A DNA stretch of 64,000 nt, taken from contig PKTN01000001.1 of the NCBI GenBank assembly GCA_002869185.1, positions 783,102 through 847,101 of the forward strand. Reading direction: 5' to 3'. The position numbers were made by a program, and so were the translations under genes. This document shows, piece after piece, positions 46,026-55,509 of this stretch (position 1 is the first letter of the stretch; each line of letters begins with the position of its first letter). Source of the stretch: Denitrovibrio sp. (GTDB lineage Bacteria > Chrysiogenota > Deferribacteres > Deferribacterales > Geovibrionaceae). The notes below the pieces were generated by a model, which searched no databases, had not been told where the DNA came from, and worked only from the letters and a program-made list of their open reading frames with translations.

Positions 46026-47243
46026 TTAGAAGCAGACCGTATTACGTCCGCTCGTTTTAGCTGTATAAAGTAGAGAATCTGCAAGATTAATCATTGAATC
46101 TATGCTAATACCAGCTTTTGATGTCACGCCAAAACTAGAGGTAACTTTTATAATTTCTGATTCGAAAGCGATATCCAGATCTTCTATTTTTCTTCTAAGA
46201 ATTTCGAAATATTCTTTATCTTTAAGACTGTATAGATATAAGCAGAACTCTTCACCACCAAACCGAGATACAAAACCATCTGCACCAACATAATCTTTGA
46301 TCATTGTTGATATTTCCTTCAGTACAATATCACCGCCATCGTGCCCGTAGGTGTCATTCACCTTTTTGAAAAAGTCGATATCTAACATTGCAACAGTCTT
46401 ATCAGAATCAGGCTTATAAATAGTCTCCATCTCTTCGAAGAAGTATCTTCTGTTATACAGACCAGTCAGATAATCTTTAAATGAAAGGTCTTTGATATGC
46501 TGGATCATAAGCAATGTTTGAAGGTTTTGGGTTACCCTTGTGTAAAACTGCTCATGACTAAAAGGCTTCATCATAAAATCGTTAGCGCCATATTTTATAA
46601 ATTTTGCTGATATCTGCTCTGACTGACTGCCAGAAACACCTATGAAGGCTAACTCTTCTTTTTTAAATTTCCTACGTACCTGACGGACAAAGTCAAAACC
46701 ATCCATATCAGGCATCATATAGTCAGATATTACAAGCTTAAGATTTTGCATTGTCTCTATCTTTTCAAGTGCCTCATTAGCGTTCCCACAAATATCAACA
46801 TCAAAGAGATGAGTCTCAAGTAGCCTCTTCATACTATTGCGCAGTACTATAGAGTCATCAACTACAAGCACAGAAATATTTGTATTCTTATGAAGCTGAC
46901 AAATTAATCTACTAATATATTTAATGCTATCTGGGTCTTTTTTTAGTACATAATCAACTATACGCTTCTTCCACATGTTATCACGTAGCTCGTCGCTATA
47001 ATCACCAGTGTAAGCTATTGTTGGGATATGTTTTTCTGTGAGGATATCAATAGTTGCGCCCTTTGTGGCATCAGGTAGATTCAGATCAGTAACAGCAACG
47101 AAATAATCTTCGATAGCTATTGCCTCAACTGTTGCTCCGTATGATTCTACTAAGTCAACAGTAAGCCCTGTTTCATGCTCAATCATTCTTTTAAGTCTGT
47201 TCGATAGAACTTTACTATCTTCAATCACTAATACTTTTTTCAT
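46026..47243 (-). CDS. Response regulator with two receiver domains and GGDEF (diguanylate cyclase)
   Basis: The layout is REC1 (about 1-115, VTDLNLP), REC2 (about 125-240, VISDYMMPDMDG) and GGDEF (about 255-405) with FGGEEF and DIDFFKKVNDTYGHDGGD. Both receivers keep an Asp in the phosphorylation position and the REC2 Lys lies in MKPFSH. This PleD-like arrangement couples phosphorylation to c-di-GMP synthesis. The start at 47243 (MKKVLVIEDS) is chosen since receivers start here; frames extend to 47282. A GAGG lies just upstream. No kinase is adjacent. Confidence 0.9.
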   Translation of the reverse strand: MKKVLVIEDSKVLSNRLKRMIEHETGLTVDLVESYGATVEAIAIEDYFVAVTDLNLPDATKGATIDILTEKHIPTIAYTGDYSDELRDNMWKKRIVDYVLKKDPDSIKYISRLICQLHKNTNISVLVVDDSIVLRNSMKRLLETHLFDVDICGNANEALEKIETMQNLKLVISDYMMPDMDGFDFVRQVRRKFKKEELAFIGVSGSQSEQISAKFIKYGANDFMMKPFSHEQFYTRVTQNLQTLLMIQHIKDLSFKDYLTGLYNRRYFFEEMETIYKPDSDKTVAMLDIDFFKKVNDTYGHDGGDIVLKEISTMIKDYVGADGFVSRFGGEEFCLYLYSLKDKEYFEILRRKIEDLDIAFESEIIKVTSSFGVTSKAGISIDSMINLADSLLYTAKTSGRNTVCF

Positions 47244-47320
47244 CATCCTCAACCATAAATTGTATCTGACTAATAATAACACTAATTGCTAGTCAAACAC
47301 AATAAGTAACCAGACTTAAT

Positions 47321-48025
47321 TCATCTCATAATCGCTTTATTTACGCCCATGAGTGAATTCATCAGCAGTATTTCATAACTACCTATATCAGATATATGGG
47401 TATCTTGCAAAACCACATCATTCTTCTCTATAAAAATATCAAGTGTAATACTTGCTAATTTATTTGGAGATTTTGGTGCGATAAATTTATCTTTACTAAG
47501 CAACACTACTGCCGCTGTTGAAGTTTCTAGAACATAACCATCCGAATCGACAAGCAAAGCATCATCACAACCAAGGCTAACGGCATACTTTTTAGCCATT
47601 ATAAAATGCATATAGTTCATCGTCTTATGTTGACTCAGATAGCTATCATGAACCTTTGGGTAATGACACAATTGAAAGACTTTATCTATCGCTTGTGGAG
47701 TATAAGGGTTAACTGAGATAAAGACCGATGCCTCATCGCCATTCTCTGCAAGATGGCATACATTCACCCGTGCATTCTGCCCAGTAAGACCATTTTCAAA
47801 GACCAGTTGATTAATCACATTTGGATAATCGAAACTAGTAACTTTATAACCAAAAAACTTAGAAGAACTACATAATCTATCTATATGCCTATCCAGGTGT
47901 TGCACAACTTTTCCGTCATAAAGAGCGGTCTCAAACAGCCCAGCTCCATAGCGAAAGTGTGGTAGATCAACGTCAATATTTGCACTCTTTGAATCTAAAA
48001 AATCATTTTTGTAATATACTATCAT
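47321..48025 (-). CDS. pabC: Class IV aminotransferase, probable aminodeoxychorismate lyase PabC
   Basis: A PLP enzyme of fold type IV. The PLP lysine is in KTMNYMHFIMAKK and LVDSDGYVLETSTAAVVLL is the family motif. Position directly after pabA-pabB, with four-base overlap to pabB, suggests the 4-amino-4-deoxychorismate lyase step of p-aminobenzoate synthesis for folate. A branched-chain aminotransferase role is less likely given the context. Length 234 aa. Confidence 0.85.
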   Translation of the reverse strand: MIVYYKNDFLDSKSANIDVDLPHFRYGAGLFETALYDGKVVQHLDRHIDRLCSSSKFFGYKVTSFDYPNVINQLVFENGLTGQNARVNVCHLAENGDEASVFISVNPYTPQAIDKVFQLCHYPKVHDSYLSQHKTMNYMHFIMAKKYAVSLGCDDALLVDSDGYVLETSTAAVVLLSKDKFIAPKSPNKLASITLDIFIEKNDVVLQDTHISDIGSYEILLMNSLMGVNKAIMR

Positions 48026-49266
48026 TTAAAAGACTCCAAAAATTTCTCCGCTTTACTAACAGACTCTAAATACTCTTTATGAGGTTCCGAATCTGCAACA
48101 ATACCGCTACCAGCAAAAAATTTAAGCTCTTCATCTTTGCAGAATCCCGTCCTTATAGCGATAGATGAATCCATATTCTTGCTATCTTTTATGGTGAATA
48201 TACTGCCACAATAGATACCTCTGGCGTGTGGTTCTAGCTGTTCTATTAGCTCCATAGAACGTTTTTTAGGACAACCAGTTACAGACCCTCCAGGAAAAGC
48301 AGAAAATAGCAGATCAATAACATCCTTATCACTATTTAGCTCGCCACTCACGTCGCTATACATTTGTAACAAGTTATCTACTTTCATAATATACTTATGG
48401 TTATCGACTTTTACACTACCAACTTCACAAGACTCAGAGATATCATTTCGGATAAGATCTACTATCATAGATAGCTCTGCCGTCTCCTTCCTTGAGTCGG
48501 TGAGCATCTTATCAAGCTCTGGAGTGTACTCGCTAAATCTATATGTGCCTTTAATCGGTTGTGATTTTACATGACCATCCTCAACCCTTAAAAACCTCTC
48601 AGGCGAAGTAGATATTATCTCCCCTTCCAGAGAATTAATAAAAGCATAAAACGGTGCAGGGTGTGACTCAGCCATCTTTGCCCATAGCTCCATAGGCTCC
48701 ACCTCCATCTCTGTCTCAAACATCATAGATAGATTTAGCTGGTAAGTCTGACCATCACGTATATATTCTATAATCTCAGCGACCTTACTCTCGTATTCTG
48801 CCGCTGTCATATTGCATGAAACATCGCACGACTCTAAGTTGTCATCTTTAATTTCGTAACACTCATAAGCTTCTATTATACTATCTATAATTTCAGGAGA
48901 ATCTGATTCGATAGTCAATTTATTATTCTCATGCCTTGCATAAACTAAATATTTCTTTAGTAGCCCTAGTTCAATATCACGTTCTTTATCAGATGTTATA
49001 CCCTTTAGCTCAAGCCCATAATCATAGCTTAAAAACCCAAGAACCTCTCTATCATCCATATAGATGAATTTACGAACATCATCTAATTTAGTCTCTTGAG
49101 TTATCTCAAAGCTCTCTGATGGCATGATAAAACACGACGATTTATCCTCACCATTATACCCCTCACCAGAAAACAGGACGTCCGTCTCAGAGTATTCTGC
49201 TATTGCTTTAACGAATGTTAAAAATTCTTTTTTATTAAACGATTCCAATACTATTGAGCATATCAT
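48022..49266 (-). CDS. pabB: Aminodeoxychorismate synthase component I PabB
   Basis: Converts chorismate and glutamine-derived ammonia to aminodeoxychorismate. Signatures: YQLNLSMMFE, SPERFLRVEDGHVKSQPIKGT, MIVDLIRNDISESCEVGSVKV, FPGGSVTGCPKKRSMELI and GSGIVADSEPHKEYLES. Length (about 414 aa) is typical. Translation may begin at ATG 49266 or 49284, both inside the end of pabA; I used 49266, where the protein reads MICSIVLES. It forms a complex with PabA. Confidence 0.92.
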   Translation of the reverse strand: MICSIVLESFNKKEFLTFVKAIAEYSETDVLFSGEGYNGEDKSSCFIMPSESFEITQETKLDDVRKFIYMDDREVLGFLSYDYGLELKGITSDKERDIELGLLKKYLVYARHENNKLTIESDSPEIIDSIIEAYECYEIKDDNLESCDVSCNMTAAEYESKVAEIIEYIRDGQTYQLNLSMMFETEMEVEPMELWAKMAESHPAPFYAFINSLEGEIISTSPERFLRVEDGHVKSQPIKGTYRFSEYTPELDKMLTDSRKETAELSMIVDLIRNDISESCEVGSVKVDNHKYIMKVDNLLQMYSDVSGELNSDKDVIDLLFSAFPGGSVTGCPKKRSMELIEQLEPHARGIYCGSIFTIKDSKNMDSSIAIRTGFCKDEELKFFAGSGIVADSEPHKEYLESVSKAEKFLESFK

Positions 49267-49768
49267 TGAGTATTTTATCTCCATTTGGCGTCATGAATGA
49301 TTCAGAGTGAAACTGCACACCTGCGTATGGCAGTTGCTTATGTCGAAGTGCCATAGGTATATTTTTGTAATTTGCGATCACCTCCAAGCCGTCAGCAACC
49401 TTATTACAATATAATGAATTATAGACAGCTACCTCTTCAATGTCGTCCATATATTCAATATTAAGAGTAACTCCATGTCTACATTCGCTAAGCCTACTCA
49501 CTTCACCATCATAATATGAATTTATTAGCTGCATACCAAGGCAAACACCAAAGATTGGTTTTTCGAGTTTAAAGAGGATTGAATAATCGGGATATTCTGA
49601 AGGGTGACCAGGACCTGGGGAGATTATATAGCCATCATACTGACTGAGATTGTGGTCTTTCATTGCATCATAAAATATGACACTAGTCTCTATGCCAGTC
49701 AGCCTAATAATCTGATGATGCAAGTTGTAAGTAAAGCTATCGTTATTGTCTATGAGTAGAAGTGCCAT
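49235..49768 (-). CDS. pabA: Aminodeoxychorismate/anthranilate synthase glutamine amidotransferase PabA
   Basis: A class I glutamine amidotransferase that feeds ammonia to PabB. Catalytic Cys in GVCLGMQ and His-x-Glu in VQFHSES; the DNNDSFTYNL start and SPGPGHPSEY oxyanion segment are diagnostic. The family also serves anthranilate synthase; neighbouring pabB and pabC favour the folate route. It is the first gene of the operon and overlaps pabB by about 32 bases. Confidence 0.93.
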   Translation of the reverse strand: MALLLIDNNDSFTYNLHHQIIRLTGIETSVIFYDAMKDHNLSQYDGYIISPGPGHPSEYPDYSILFKLEKPIFGVCLGMQLINSYYDGEVSRLSECRHGVTLNIEYMDDIEEVAVYNSLYCNKVADGLEVIANYKNIPMALRHKQLPYAGVQFHSESFMTPNGDKILNDMLNSIGIV

Positions 49769-49804
49769 AGGCTGTTTTTACACAAAAAAGCCTAAAAAAC
49801 AATA

Positions 49805-50308
49805 CTACTCTATTTCATTTATCAAACTACTCATATCACACATGAGCATAGAAAATTCTTTAAGTACTTTTTTATCTTGTTTACCAGTAAATTTAGAGAT
49901 GAGTTTATAATATTCAGGAGTCAAAGTCTCTATCTTCTCTTTACCTAAATCAGTAAGTGACACACGCTTCATTCGTCCATCTGTCTCTGACTGATTAGCA
50001 ACTATATAGCCTTTTGTCTGTAAACCCTTAAGCAAACCGGAAGCTGTCGCTCTTGTAACGCCCATCAAATCTGCTACTTCAAATGGGAACAGTCCATTTT
50101 TACCATCAGAGTATAAAACAGTGAGCGCCAAGAATCTGCCTTGAGAAAGATCGTGACTATTAAAAAACCGATCAATCACCTTGAAGGCATCGCTTGCTTT
50201 CTTTAAGAACTGCAATGAGAACACAGCAGAATTAGTGTCTATTCCTTTTTTGTTTTTAGATATTTTCTTAATTGATTTTTTATCTGGCAAGTCTTTAAGT
50301 AATAGCAT
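49805..50308 (-). CDS. MarR-family transcriptional regulator
   Basis: A winged-helix repressor-type protein. The recognition helix segment is VADLMGVTRATASGLLKGLQTKGYI and the wing is SETDGRMKRVSLTDLG. An extra N-terminal tail of about 30 residues with many lysines (PDKKSIKKISKNKKG) may bind DNA. The start at ATG 50308 is set by CGGAG eight bases upstream. It lies 36 bases before pabA and could control it; this is inference. Confidence 0.87.
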   Translation of the reverse strand: MLLLKDLPDKKSIKKISKNKKGIDTNSAVFSLQFLKKASDAFKVIDRFFNSHDLSQGRFLALTVLYSDGKNGLFPFEVADLMGVTRATASGLLKGLQTKGYIVANQSETDGRMKRVSLTDLGKEKIETLTPEYYKLISKFTGKQDKKVLKEFSMLMCDMSSLINEIE

Positions 50309-50380
50309 AATGTTTCTCCGTAATACAGAGACTAGCATATCTACAAAACAAAATTTGTCATAAAAAAGTCAAAAATATAT

Positions 50381-51304
50381 CTATTTATTCCAATTTTCAT
50401 AATCAAGACGTTTGACGCTGTTACCACCATTATGGATCGATTGATAAAGTGCTATTTCTGCTCTGTTAAGTACATTGTCATAGCTTGAGTCGTTCTCTGA
50501 CACACTACTACATCCAAAACTTGCCGTCATATTATACTGACCGCCATCAAGCTCAAAAATATTACTTTCAATAGCACACCTAACTCTCTCTGCCATCAGA
50601 GCGGCACCATTAGAGGGCGTGTCTGGTAATAAGATTATAAAGTCTTCATCACCTGTATTTGCGAATAAGTCAGTTGTTCTAAGGGTTGTCTTTATAACGT
50701 TGATAAAATTATTTACCATGCAGTTGGTCACTTCAAGCCCATAAGTGTCACTCAACTTTTCAGAGTGGTCTATACTAAGCATCATAATGGAATATGCATT
50801 ACTCCCTCTAACAAATCGTTGGAAGAAATTATTAAGCTCTTTAAAGAAGAACCTTCTATTAAATATCCCAGTAACTGGATCCTCTACTGTAGAGTTTTGT
50901 AAATTTATTTCGAGATTTTTCAATTCTGAAATATCACTAGCAATCCAAGCAACGCAGTCAAGACCTGCATCTTTAATAGGAATAACTTTTGCACTAAAAT
51001 AACTAACATCAGTGCTATGTGCTGATTCTGCGATATCTACATGTGATATGTTAGCTATCTGATATTCTACAAGTAACGTCTCTTGCGATTTGATAGCTTC
51101 AGTAATCTTAGACATAAAAAGGGTTGCGACCTCTTTAGATAAGGTCTCTTGGATATTCTTTCCGATAAAATCTGGAGTACCCTCTTTCAAATTGCTCTGA
51201 ACAGAGCCAACAACCTTAAGATACTCTCCTGTCTGAGAAAACAGAATAACTGTTTCCTCCAGATTACTTAAAATCTGATCATACGTTTCTTTACTAAGTT
51301 CCAT
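50381..51304 (-). CDS. PAS-GGDEF protein with degenerate active site
   Basis: A PAS domain (about 5-130) precedes a GGDEF-like domain. The conserved loop reads GDEDF in NTGDEDFIILLPD, losing the second Gly and altering the acidic pair, so diguanylate cyclase activity is doubtful. It may act as a GTP- or c-di-GMP-binding effector instead. No membrane segment is seen. The start at 51304 reads MELSKETYD. It stands alone. Confidence 0.8.
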   Translation of the reverse strand: MELSKETYDQILSNLEETVILFSQTGEYLKVVGSVQSNLKEGTPDFIGKNIQETLSKEVATLFMSKITEAIKSQETLLVEYQIANISHVDIAESAHSTDVSYFSAKVIPIKDAGLDCVAWIASDISELKNLEINLQNSTVEDPVTGIFNRRFFFKELNNFFQRFVRGSNAYSIMMLSIDHSEKLSDTYGLEVTNCMVNNFINVIKTTLRTTDLFANTGDEDFIILLPDTPSNGAALMAERVRCAIESNIFELDGGQYNMTASFGCSSVSENDSSYDNVLNRAEIALYQSIHNGGNSVKRLDYENWNK

Positions 51305-51393
51305 AAGCAAATCCCTTTACAATTAATAACAAATCAGAACAAGAAGATTTTATATTTACTTAAAAATCTTTTAACTGATATAATTATACTATT

Positions 51394-52749
51394 ATGAAAA
51401 AAAATAATCTCTATATTTTAAAATATTTAGTACTTTTTACACTTTTATTTGTGCTTTATGCATGTGGAGGTGGTGGTGGAGGGTCAAGTTCGACAGATGG
51501 CGACACAGACACACCAGTTGTTGGCAATATAGGAACCTTAAGTTATGCTCCTGAAACTTGCTCAGATACAGATCAAAAAGACTTTATCTATGATGTCATG
51601 AAGGATGTCTATTTCTGGAATGATCAGACACCAGTCGTCGATCCTAGCACCTATGCCTCTAACTCAGATCTTCTAGCTGCTCTCAGAGTATCACCTGACA
51701 GTTGGAGCTATAACATATCACAGCAAGCTTATAACGACTACTACGCAGGTTCAAATATTGGTCTTGGAGTTAAATTAACTTACTCATCAGTTACTAACGA
51801 AATATTCATCTCACTTGTCTATCCAAGTTCACCAGCGGCAAATGCTGGATTAACAAGAGGCTTCGAATTATTAAGTGTAAACGGATATTCTGCTACTGAT
51901 ATAATACAAAACGACCTTTGGGATGACGCTTTTGGACCGAATGAAAATGGCTATGTTGTTGACCTTACATACATAGACACTAGCGATAATACTGGAACAA
52001 CAAGTATAGTAAAGACAAGCTATTATGCCCATTCTGCTCCGGTTTATGACATCTTTACCAACGCAACAAATAGTAACAAAATAGGGTATCTAACTTACTT
52101 AGCTTTCTCTAGTAATTATAGAGTAGATCTCAGTGACGCATTTGAAGCATTTGAGACCAATAATATAAGCGAGCTTATAGTTGACCTCAGATATAATGGC
52201 GGCGGGCAAAACTCCGCTGCAAATTATCTAGGAAGTACTATCGCTGGTACACCACTCATTTATAACATTATGTATGCGTATCTACACAACTCTAGATATT
52301 CAGCATGGAACAGGTTAGTTGGATTTGCTTCGTCTGGAGCAACTCTTAACGTAGATAAAATAGTCTTCATTGTTACATCTCAGACCGCCTCTGCTAGTGA
52401 GCTTTTAATCAACAGTCTAACACCATATAAAGATGTAATTCTTATTGGCTCAAAGACCCATGGCAAACCAGTAGGAATGTATGCATTCTCTTATTGTACA
52501 AACTATTTAGTACCTATTTCGTTTCAAATGGTCAACTCTGACGGTAGCGGTGGCTACTATGATGGATTCTCGGTAGATTGTGATGATTCTGACGACCTAA
52601 CTAAGCAACTTGGTGATGCAACAGAATCGATGCTTGCAACTGCTATAACCTACCTTGAGACTGGCGGATGTAGTAGATCAAGGGCTAATACTCTAAACTT
52701 ACGAAATGTCGAAAGAACTGGTATTGAACGTATTTTTGATAATAGATAG
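51394..52749 (+). CDS. S41-family peptidase lipoprotein with PDZ-like domain
   Basis: The signal peptide has a lipobox (LLFVLYAC) and a poly-Gly tether. A PDZ-like region (IGLGVKLTYS, SSPAANAGLTRGFELLSVNG) precedes the S41 core: LIVDLRYNGGGQ, then TASASELL with the Ser nucleophile and GSKTHGKPVG with the Lys base 25 residues later. It is probably a cell-surface or periplasmic protease, different from the CtpA in the division operon. It lies alone on the plus strand. Confidence 0.85.
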   Translation: MKKNNLYILKYLVLFTLLFVLYACGGGGGGSSSTDGDTDTPVVGNIGTLSYAPETCSDTDQKDFIYDVMKDVYFWNDQTPVVDPSTYASNSDLLAALRVSPDSWSYNISQQAYNDYYAGSNIGLGVKLTYSSVTNEIFISLVYPSSPAANAGLTRGFELLSVNGYSATDIIQNDLWDDAFGPNENGYVVDLTYIDTSDNTGTTSIVKTSYYAHSAPVYDIFTNATNSNKIGYLTYLAFSSNYRVDLSDAFEAFETNNISELIVDLRYNGGGQNSAANYLGSTIAGTPLIYNIMYAYLHNSRYSAWNRLVGFASSGATLNVDKIVFIVTSQTASASELLINSLTPYKDVILIGSKTHGKPVGMYAFSYCTNYLVPISFQMVNSDGSGGYYDGFSVDCDDSDDLTKQLGDATESMLATAITYLETGGCSRSRANTLNLRNVERTGIERIFDNR

Positions 52750-52839
52750 AAATACTTATAACCGCCCTATTCCAATAGAGAAATTTAAAGATTACATTAG
52801 CTAATCCACCTTATATCCTATATATCTATGATTCTGCAC

Positions 52840-52868
52840 TTGACTAGACAGACTTGTCTGTATATATT
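52840..52868 (+). promoter_or_regulatory. Promoter and palindromic operator of the TetR gene (probably leaderless)
   Basis: TTGACT (52840-52845), 17 bases, TATATT (52863-52868) form a good sigma-70 promoter. The spacer contains ACAGAC-TT-GTCTGT (52848-52861), a perfect 14-base dyad with six-base arms, ideal for autoregulation by TetR. The expected start site is about base 52875, which is also the A of the ATG, so the mRNA may be leaderless. Confidence 0.7.
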
Positions 52869-52874
52869 CTAATT

Positions 52875-53432
52875 ATGAACAAAATACCCGTAAAAACAAG
52901 AATACTAGAAACAGCTAGCAGACTCTTTTATGTGCAGGGCTATAGAGCCACAGGGATAAACCAGATAATAAAAGAGGCAGAGATAGCAAAGGCAAGTTTT
53001 TATCAGCACTTCCCATCAAAGGAAGACTTATGCATAACCTATCTCGAAGATAGACATAACATCGCACATGAAAGACAAAAAATGTTTATAACCGACGGTA
53101 ATAATGCGATCGATAGAGTTTGCAATCTATTTGAAAACATCAGACAGAACGCAATAAACAACAATTTTAACGGGTGTCATTTTCTCAATATAGCCTCAGA
53201 GATCAACGAGCACGAAAGTAAGATCAGGCTCATAGTGACTAAGCATAAATCACGGCTCATGTGGCTTATCGAAGACCAGCTTCAAGGGTATGATAACCCA
53301 GAGGAGATGTCAGAAATAATTTACGTGATATATGAAGGTGCTAATATTGCAGTTAAAAACTATAGAGATACTTGGCCAATAGATAGAGCGATCAAAACAA
53401 CGAGAGCAATGCTTGAAAGGGGTACAAAATGA
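52875..53432 (+). CDS. TetR/AcrR-family transcriptional regulator
   Basis: A one-domain DNA-binding helix-turn-helix (ILETASRLFYVQGYRATGINQIIKEAEIAKASFYQHFPSKEDL) and a C-terminal ligand-binding helix bundle. I chose ATG 52875 since it fits the TetR start (MNKIPVKTRILE) and the promoter; 52854 is in frame. It overlaps the next Fe-S gene by four bases (ATGA), so it probably senses something connected to that protein. Confidence 0.9.
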   Translation: MNKIPVKTRILETASRLFYVQGYRATGINQIIKEAEIAKASFYQHFPSKEDLCITYLEDRHNIAHERQKMFITDGNNAIDRVCNLFENIRQNAINNNFNGCHFLNIASEINEHESKIRLIVTKHKSRLMWLIEDQLQGYDNPEEMSEIIYVIYEGANIAVKNYRDTWPIDRAIKTTRAMLERGTK

Positions 53433-54286
53433 GCCAGCCAGATATCAGAGAATTCTCAAAAGAGTCAGTAGCAAGAATAGTTAACAGCTCATCAAAGAAC
53501 ACCCTTCACGACATTGATGAAAAGTCTTGGAAATCCCCCATTGTCGGTTTTGCTAGTGGTAACGACCCATTATTTAAAAGCTATAAAACATTAATAGGTG
53601 AGTTTTACTGGACACCACTTGAGGCGATGAAACTTGCATACCCTAATAGAGATTTTGACGAAGAGAATCTGAGTGTTATATGCTGGGTTCTCCCTCAAAC
53701 TGATGAGACGCTGGCTGACCAACGTTTAGAAAAAGAACTTCCTGCTAAAAGATGGATACTATCAAGACATTATGGCGAACATTTTAACGAATTCCTACGA
53801 GCATCCATGAGAGATGAATTTATAAATATGGGAATAGATGCAGTCGCTCCAGCTATTTTAGAAGATTTTGCATATCAAAGATCAGACCAAGCAGGTATCT
53901 GTTCCAACTGGTCAGAAAGGCACACTGCCTATGCCGCAGGTATGGGAACTTTTGGTCTATCAGATGGATTTATTACAGAAAAAGGGAAAGCTCTCAGGAT
54001 TGGTTCAATAGTAATTAATCATAAAATCACCCCAGACGTACGACCATACAAAACTCATACAGAAAATTGTCTATTTCATGCAAAAGGAACTTGTGGAGTA
54101 TGTATGAAAAGATGTCCAGCAGACGCTATAACCAAAGATGGTCACAACAAACAGATATGCCACGACTATATCAGAGGGGTTACATCGCCATATGCCAAAG
54201 AGGTTTCAGGACAGGTCGTTACCCCGTGCGGTCTCTGTCAGGTAAAGGTTCCTTGCGAAAAAAGTAACCCAATGAGCAAGGCTTAG
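53429..54286 (+). CDS. Iron-sulfur protein, QueG-like (epoxyqueuosine reductase-related)
   Basis: The N-terminal half resembles the reductase-like part of QueG; the C-terminal half carries a ferredoxin-type cluster CGVCMKRCPADAI followed by PCGLCQVKVPC. The number and spacing of cysteines differ from the two-cluster QueG. The position under TetR control, not in a queuosine operon, suggests a different role, possibly a stress-induced reductase. Function is uncertain. Confidence 0.75.
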   Translation: MSQPDIREFSKESVARIVNSSSKNTLHDIDEKSWKSPIVGFASGNDPLFKSYKTLIGEFYWTPLEAMKLAYPNRDFDEENLSVICWVLPQTDETLADQRLEKELPAKRWILSRHYGEHFNEFLRASMRDEFINMGIDAVAPAILEDFAYQRSDQAGICSNWSERHTAYAAGMGTFGLSDGFITEKGKALRIGSIVINHKITPDVRPYKTHTENCLFHAKGTCGVCMKRCPADAITKDGHNKQICHDYIRGVTSPYAKEVSGQVVTPCGLCQVKVPCEKSNPMSKA

Positions 54287-54289
54287 AAT

Positions 54290-54532
54290 CTATTCAGATT
54301 CGTAACCTTTCTTTGCGCCCTTTTTCATATCTTTGTATACTTCTTTAAAGAATTTGCCAGTCTTCTTTGCACCTTTTTTAGTAGCATCTATAACGACTAT
54401 ACCCGCTTCTTTAGTACCTTTGGCTGCCTTCCCTGCAATTTCACCGACCTTCTCTGATTTCTCACCAGCGATAGCTCCTGATGTTGCTGAAAGTGCTAAT
54501 GATACAGCTAGAATTAATATTATCTTCTTCAT
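54290..54532 (-). CDS. Small exported Lys-rich protein
   Basis: Eighty residues with a clear Sec signal (1-22, ending SGAIA) and a Lys/Gly-rich, amphipathic tail (KSEKVGEIAGKAAKGTKEAG...). No domain is known to me. An AAAGGAG site precedes ATG 54532. It is convergent with the Fe-S gene and three bases from it. Confidence 0.7.
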   Translation of the reverse strand: MKKIILILAVSLALSATSGAIAGEKSEKVGEIAGKAAKGTKEAGIVVIDATKKGAKKTGKFFKEVYKDMKKGAKKGYESE

Positions 54533-54633
54533 AATAACTCCTTTGTCTTTATGTATAATAATACAATACCAAGCATTTTCTTACAAGTGGTAGAAATATC
54601 TTACAAAATTCAAAATTACGCCTATAATAGTTT

Positions 54634-54771
54634 TATTCTCAGGGCGGGGTGCGATTCCCCACTGGCGGTATTCTGTTTATGCAGAGAGCCCGCGAGCGCT
54701 CAGATTAGTCTGAGGTCAGCAGATCTGGTGAGATACCAGAGCCAACGGTTATAGTCCGGATAGAAGAGATA
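54634..54771 (+). ncRNA. FMN riboswitch (RFN element)
   Basis: The classic RFN core is present: TCAGGGCGGGGTG, CCCCACTGGCGGT, GCCCGCGAGCGCT, GGTCAGCAGATCTGGT and CCAACGGTTATAGTCCGGAT. It is preceded by a TATAAT (54623-54628). Downstream ACGCCCTGATTC (54807-54818) can pair with the 5' TTCTCAGGGCG, as in the ribB leader of E. coli, so it may switch RBS access. It senses FMN and turns down ribB. Confidence 0.96.
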
Positions 54772-54833
54772 TATAAATCTATTTGTCGTATATCAGCACT
54801 TCTTTACGCCCTGATTCATGAAAGGAGATTTAC

Positions 54834-55457
54834 ATGAATCAGCTAATCACAAAAACTTCAACTATCGAAGAAGCAATCGAAGCACTCAGAAATGGTCAAG
54901 GGGTTATCGTCACAGATAATGAAGACCGTGAAAATGAAGGGGATCTTATCTTCTCCGCAGAGACCATCACTAACGAGCAAATGGCAACATTAATAAGAGA
55001 TTGCAGTGGTATCGTGTGCCTATGCATCACAGACGAAAAACGCAAAGAGCTTGGTCTTGATATGATGGTAAAAACTAACAATAGTGCTTATGGCACAGCA
55101 TTCACAGTCACTATTGAAGCGGCAGAAGGCGTCACCACAGGCGTCTCCGCAGCAGACAGAGTAACAACCATTAAGGTAGCTATAGCTGACGGAGCGACAA
55201 ATGCAAACATAGCAAGTCCAGGGCACGTCTTTCCACTTGTAGCTAGAGCTGGCGGAGTTTTAGAGCGTGACGGACACACAGAAGCAACTATCGACCTTAT
55301 GAAGATTTCTGGTTTCAAACCAGCAGGGGTCCTCTGCGAACTAACTAACCCAGACGGCACAATGATGAAAGCTGACGACATAGAGGTCTATGCAGAAGCT
55401 AATGACTACCTCGTTATCACCATAGACAGCCTTAAGGAATACATCCGCAACAACTAA
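54834..55457 (+). CDS. ribB: 3,4-dihydroxy-2-butanone 4-phosphate synthase
   Basis: Makes the four-carbon donor of riboflavin from ribulose 5-phosphate. [11 protein letters not shown] (metal/substrate acidic loop), [35 protein letters not shown] and [14 protein letters not shown] (His-Thr-Glu) are all intact. It is a stand-alone 207-residue RibB, not fused to GTP cyclohydrolase II. AAGGAG precedes ATG 54834. Regulated by the FMN riboswitch upstream. Confidence 0.96.
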   Translation: MNQLITKTSTIEEAIEALRNGQGVIVTDNEDRENEGDLIFSAETITNEQMATLIRDCSGIVCLCITDEKRKELGLDMMVKTNNSAYGTAFTVTIEAAEGVTTGVSAADRVTTIKVAIADGATNANIASPGHVFPLVARAGGVLERDGHTEATIDLMKISGFKPAGVLCELTNPDGTMMKADDIEVYAEANDYLVITIDSLKEYIRNN

Positions 55458-55474
55458 TCAGTTTAATCTATTAT

Positions 55475-55497
55475 CTCCCCCTTAATCATAGGGGGAG
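55475..55497 (+). terminator. Terminator-like hairpin behind ribB
   Basis: CTCCCCC (55475-55481) and GGGGGAG (55491-55497) form a seven-base-pair stem with a nine-base loop. No good T-run follows, so termination may be partial. Confidence 0.5.
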
Positions 55498-55509
55498 TAT
55501 ATCTCGGTA

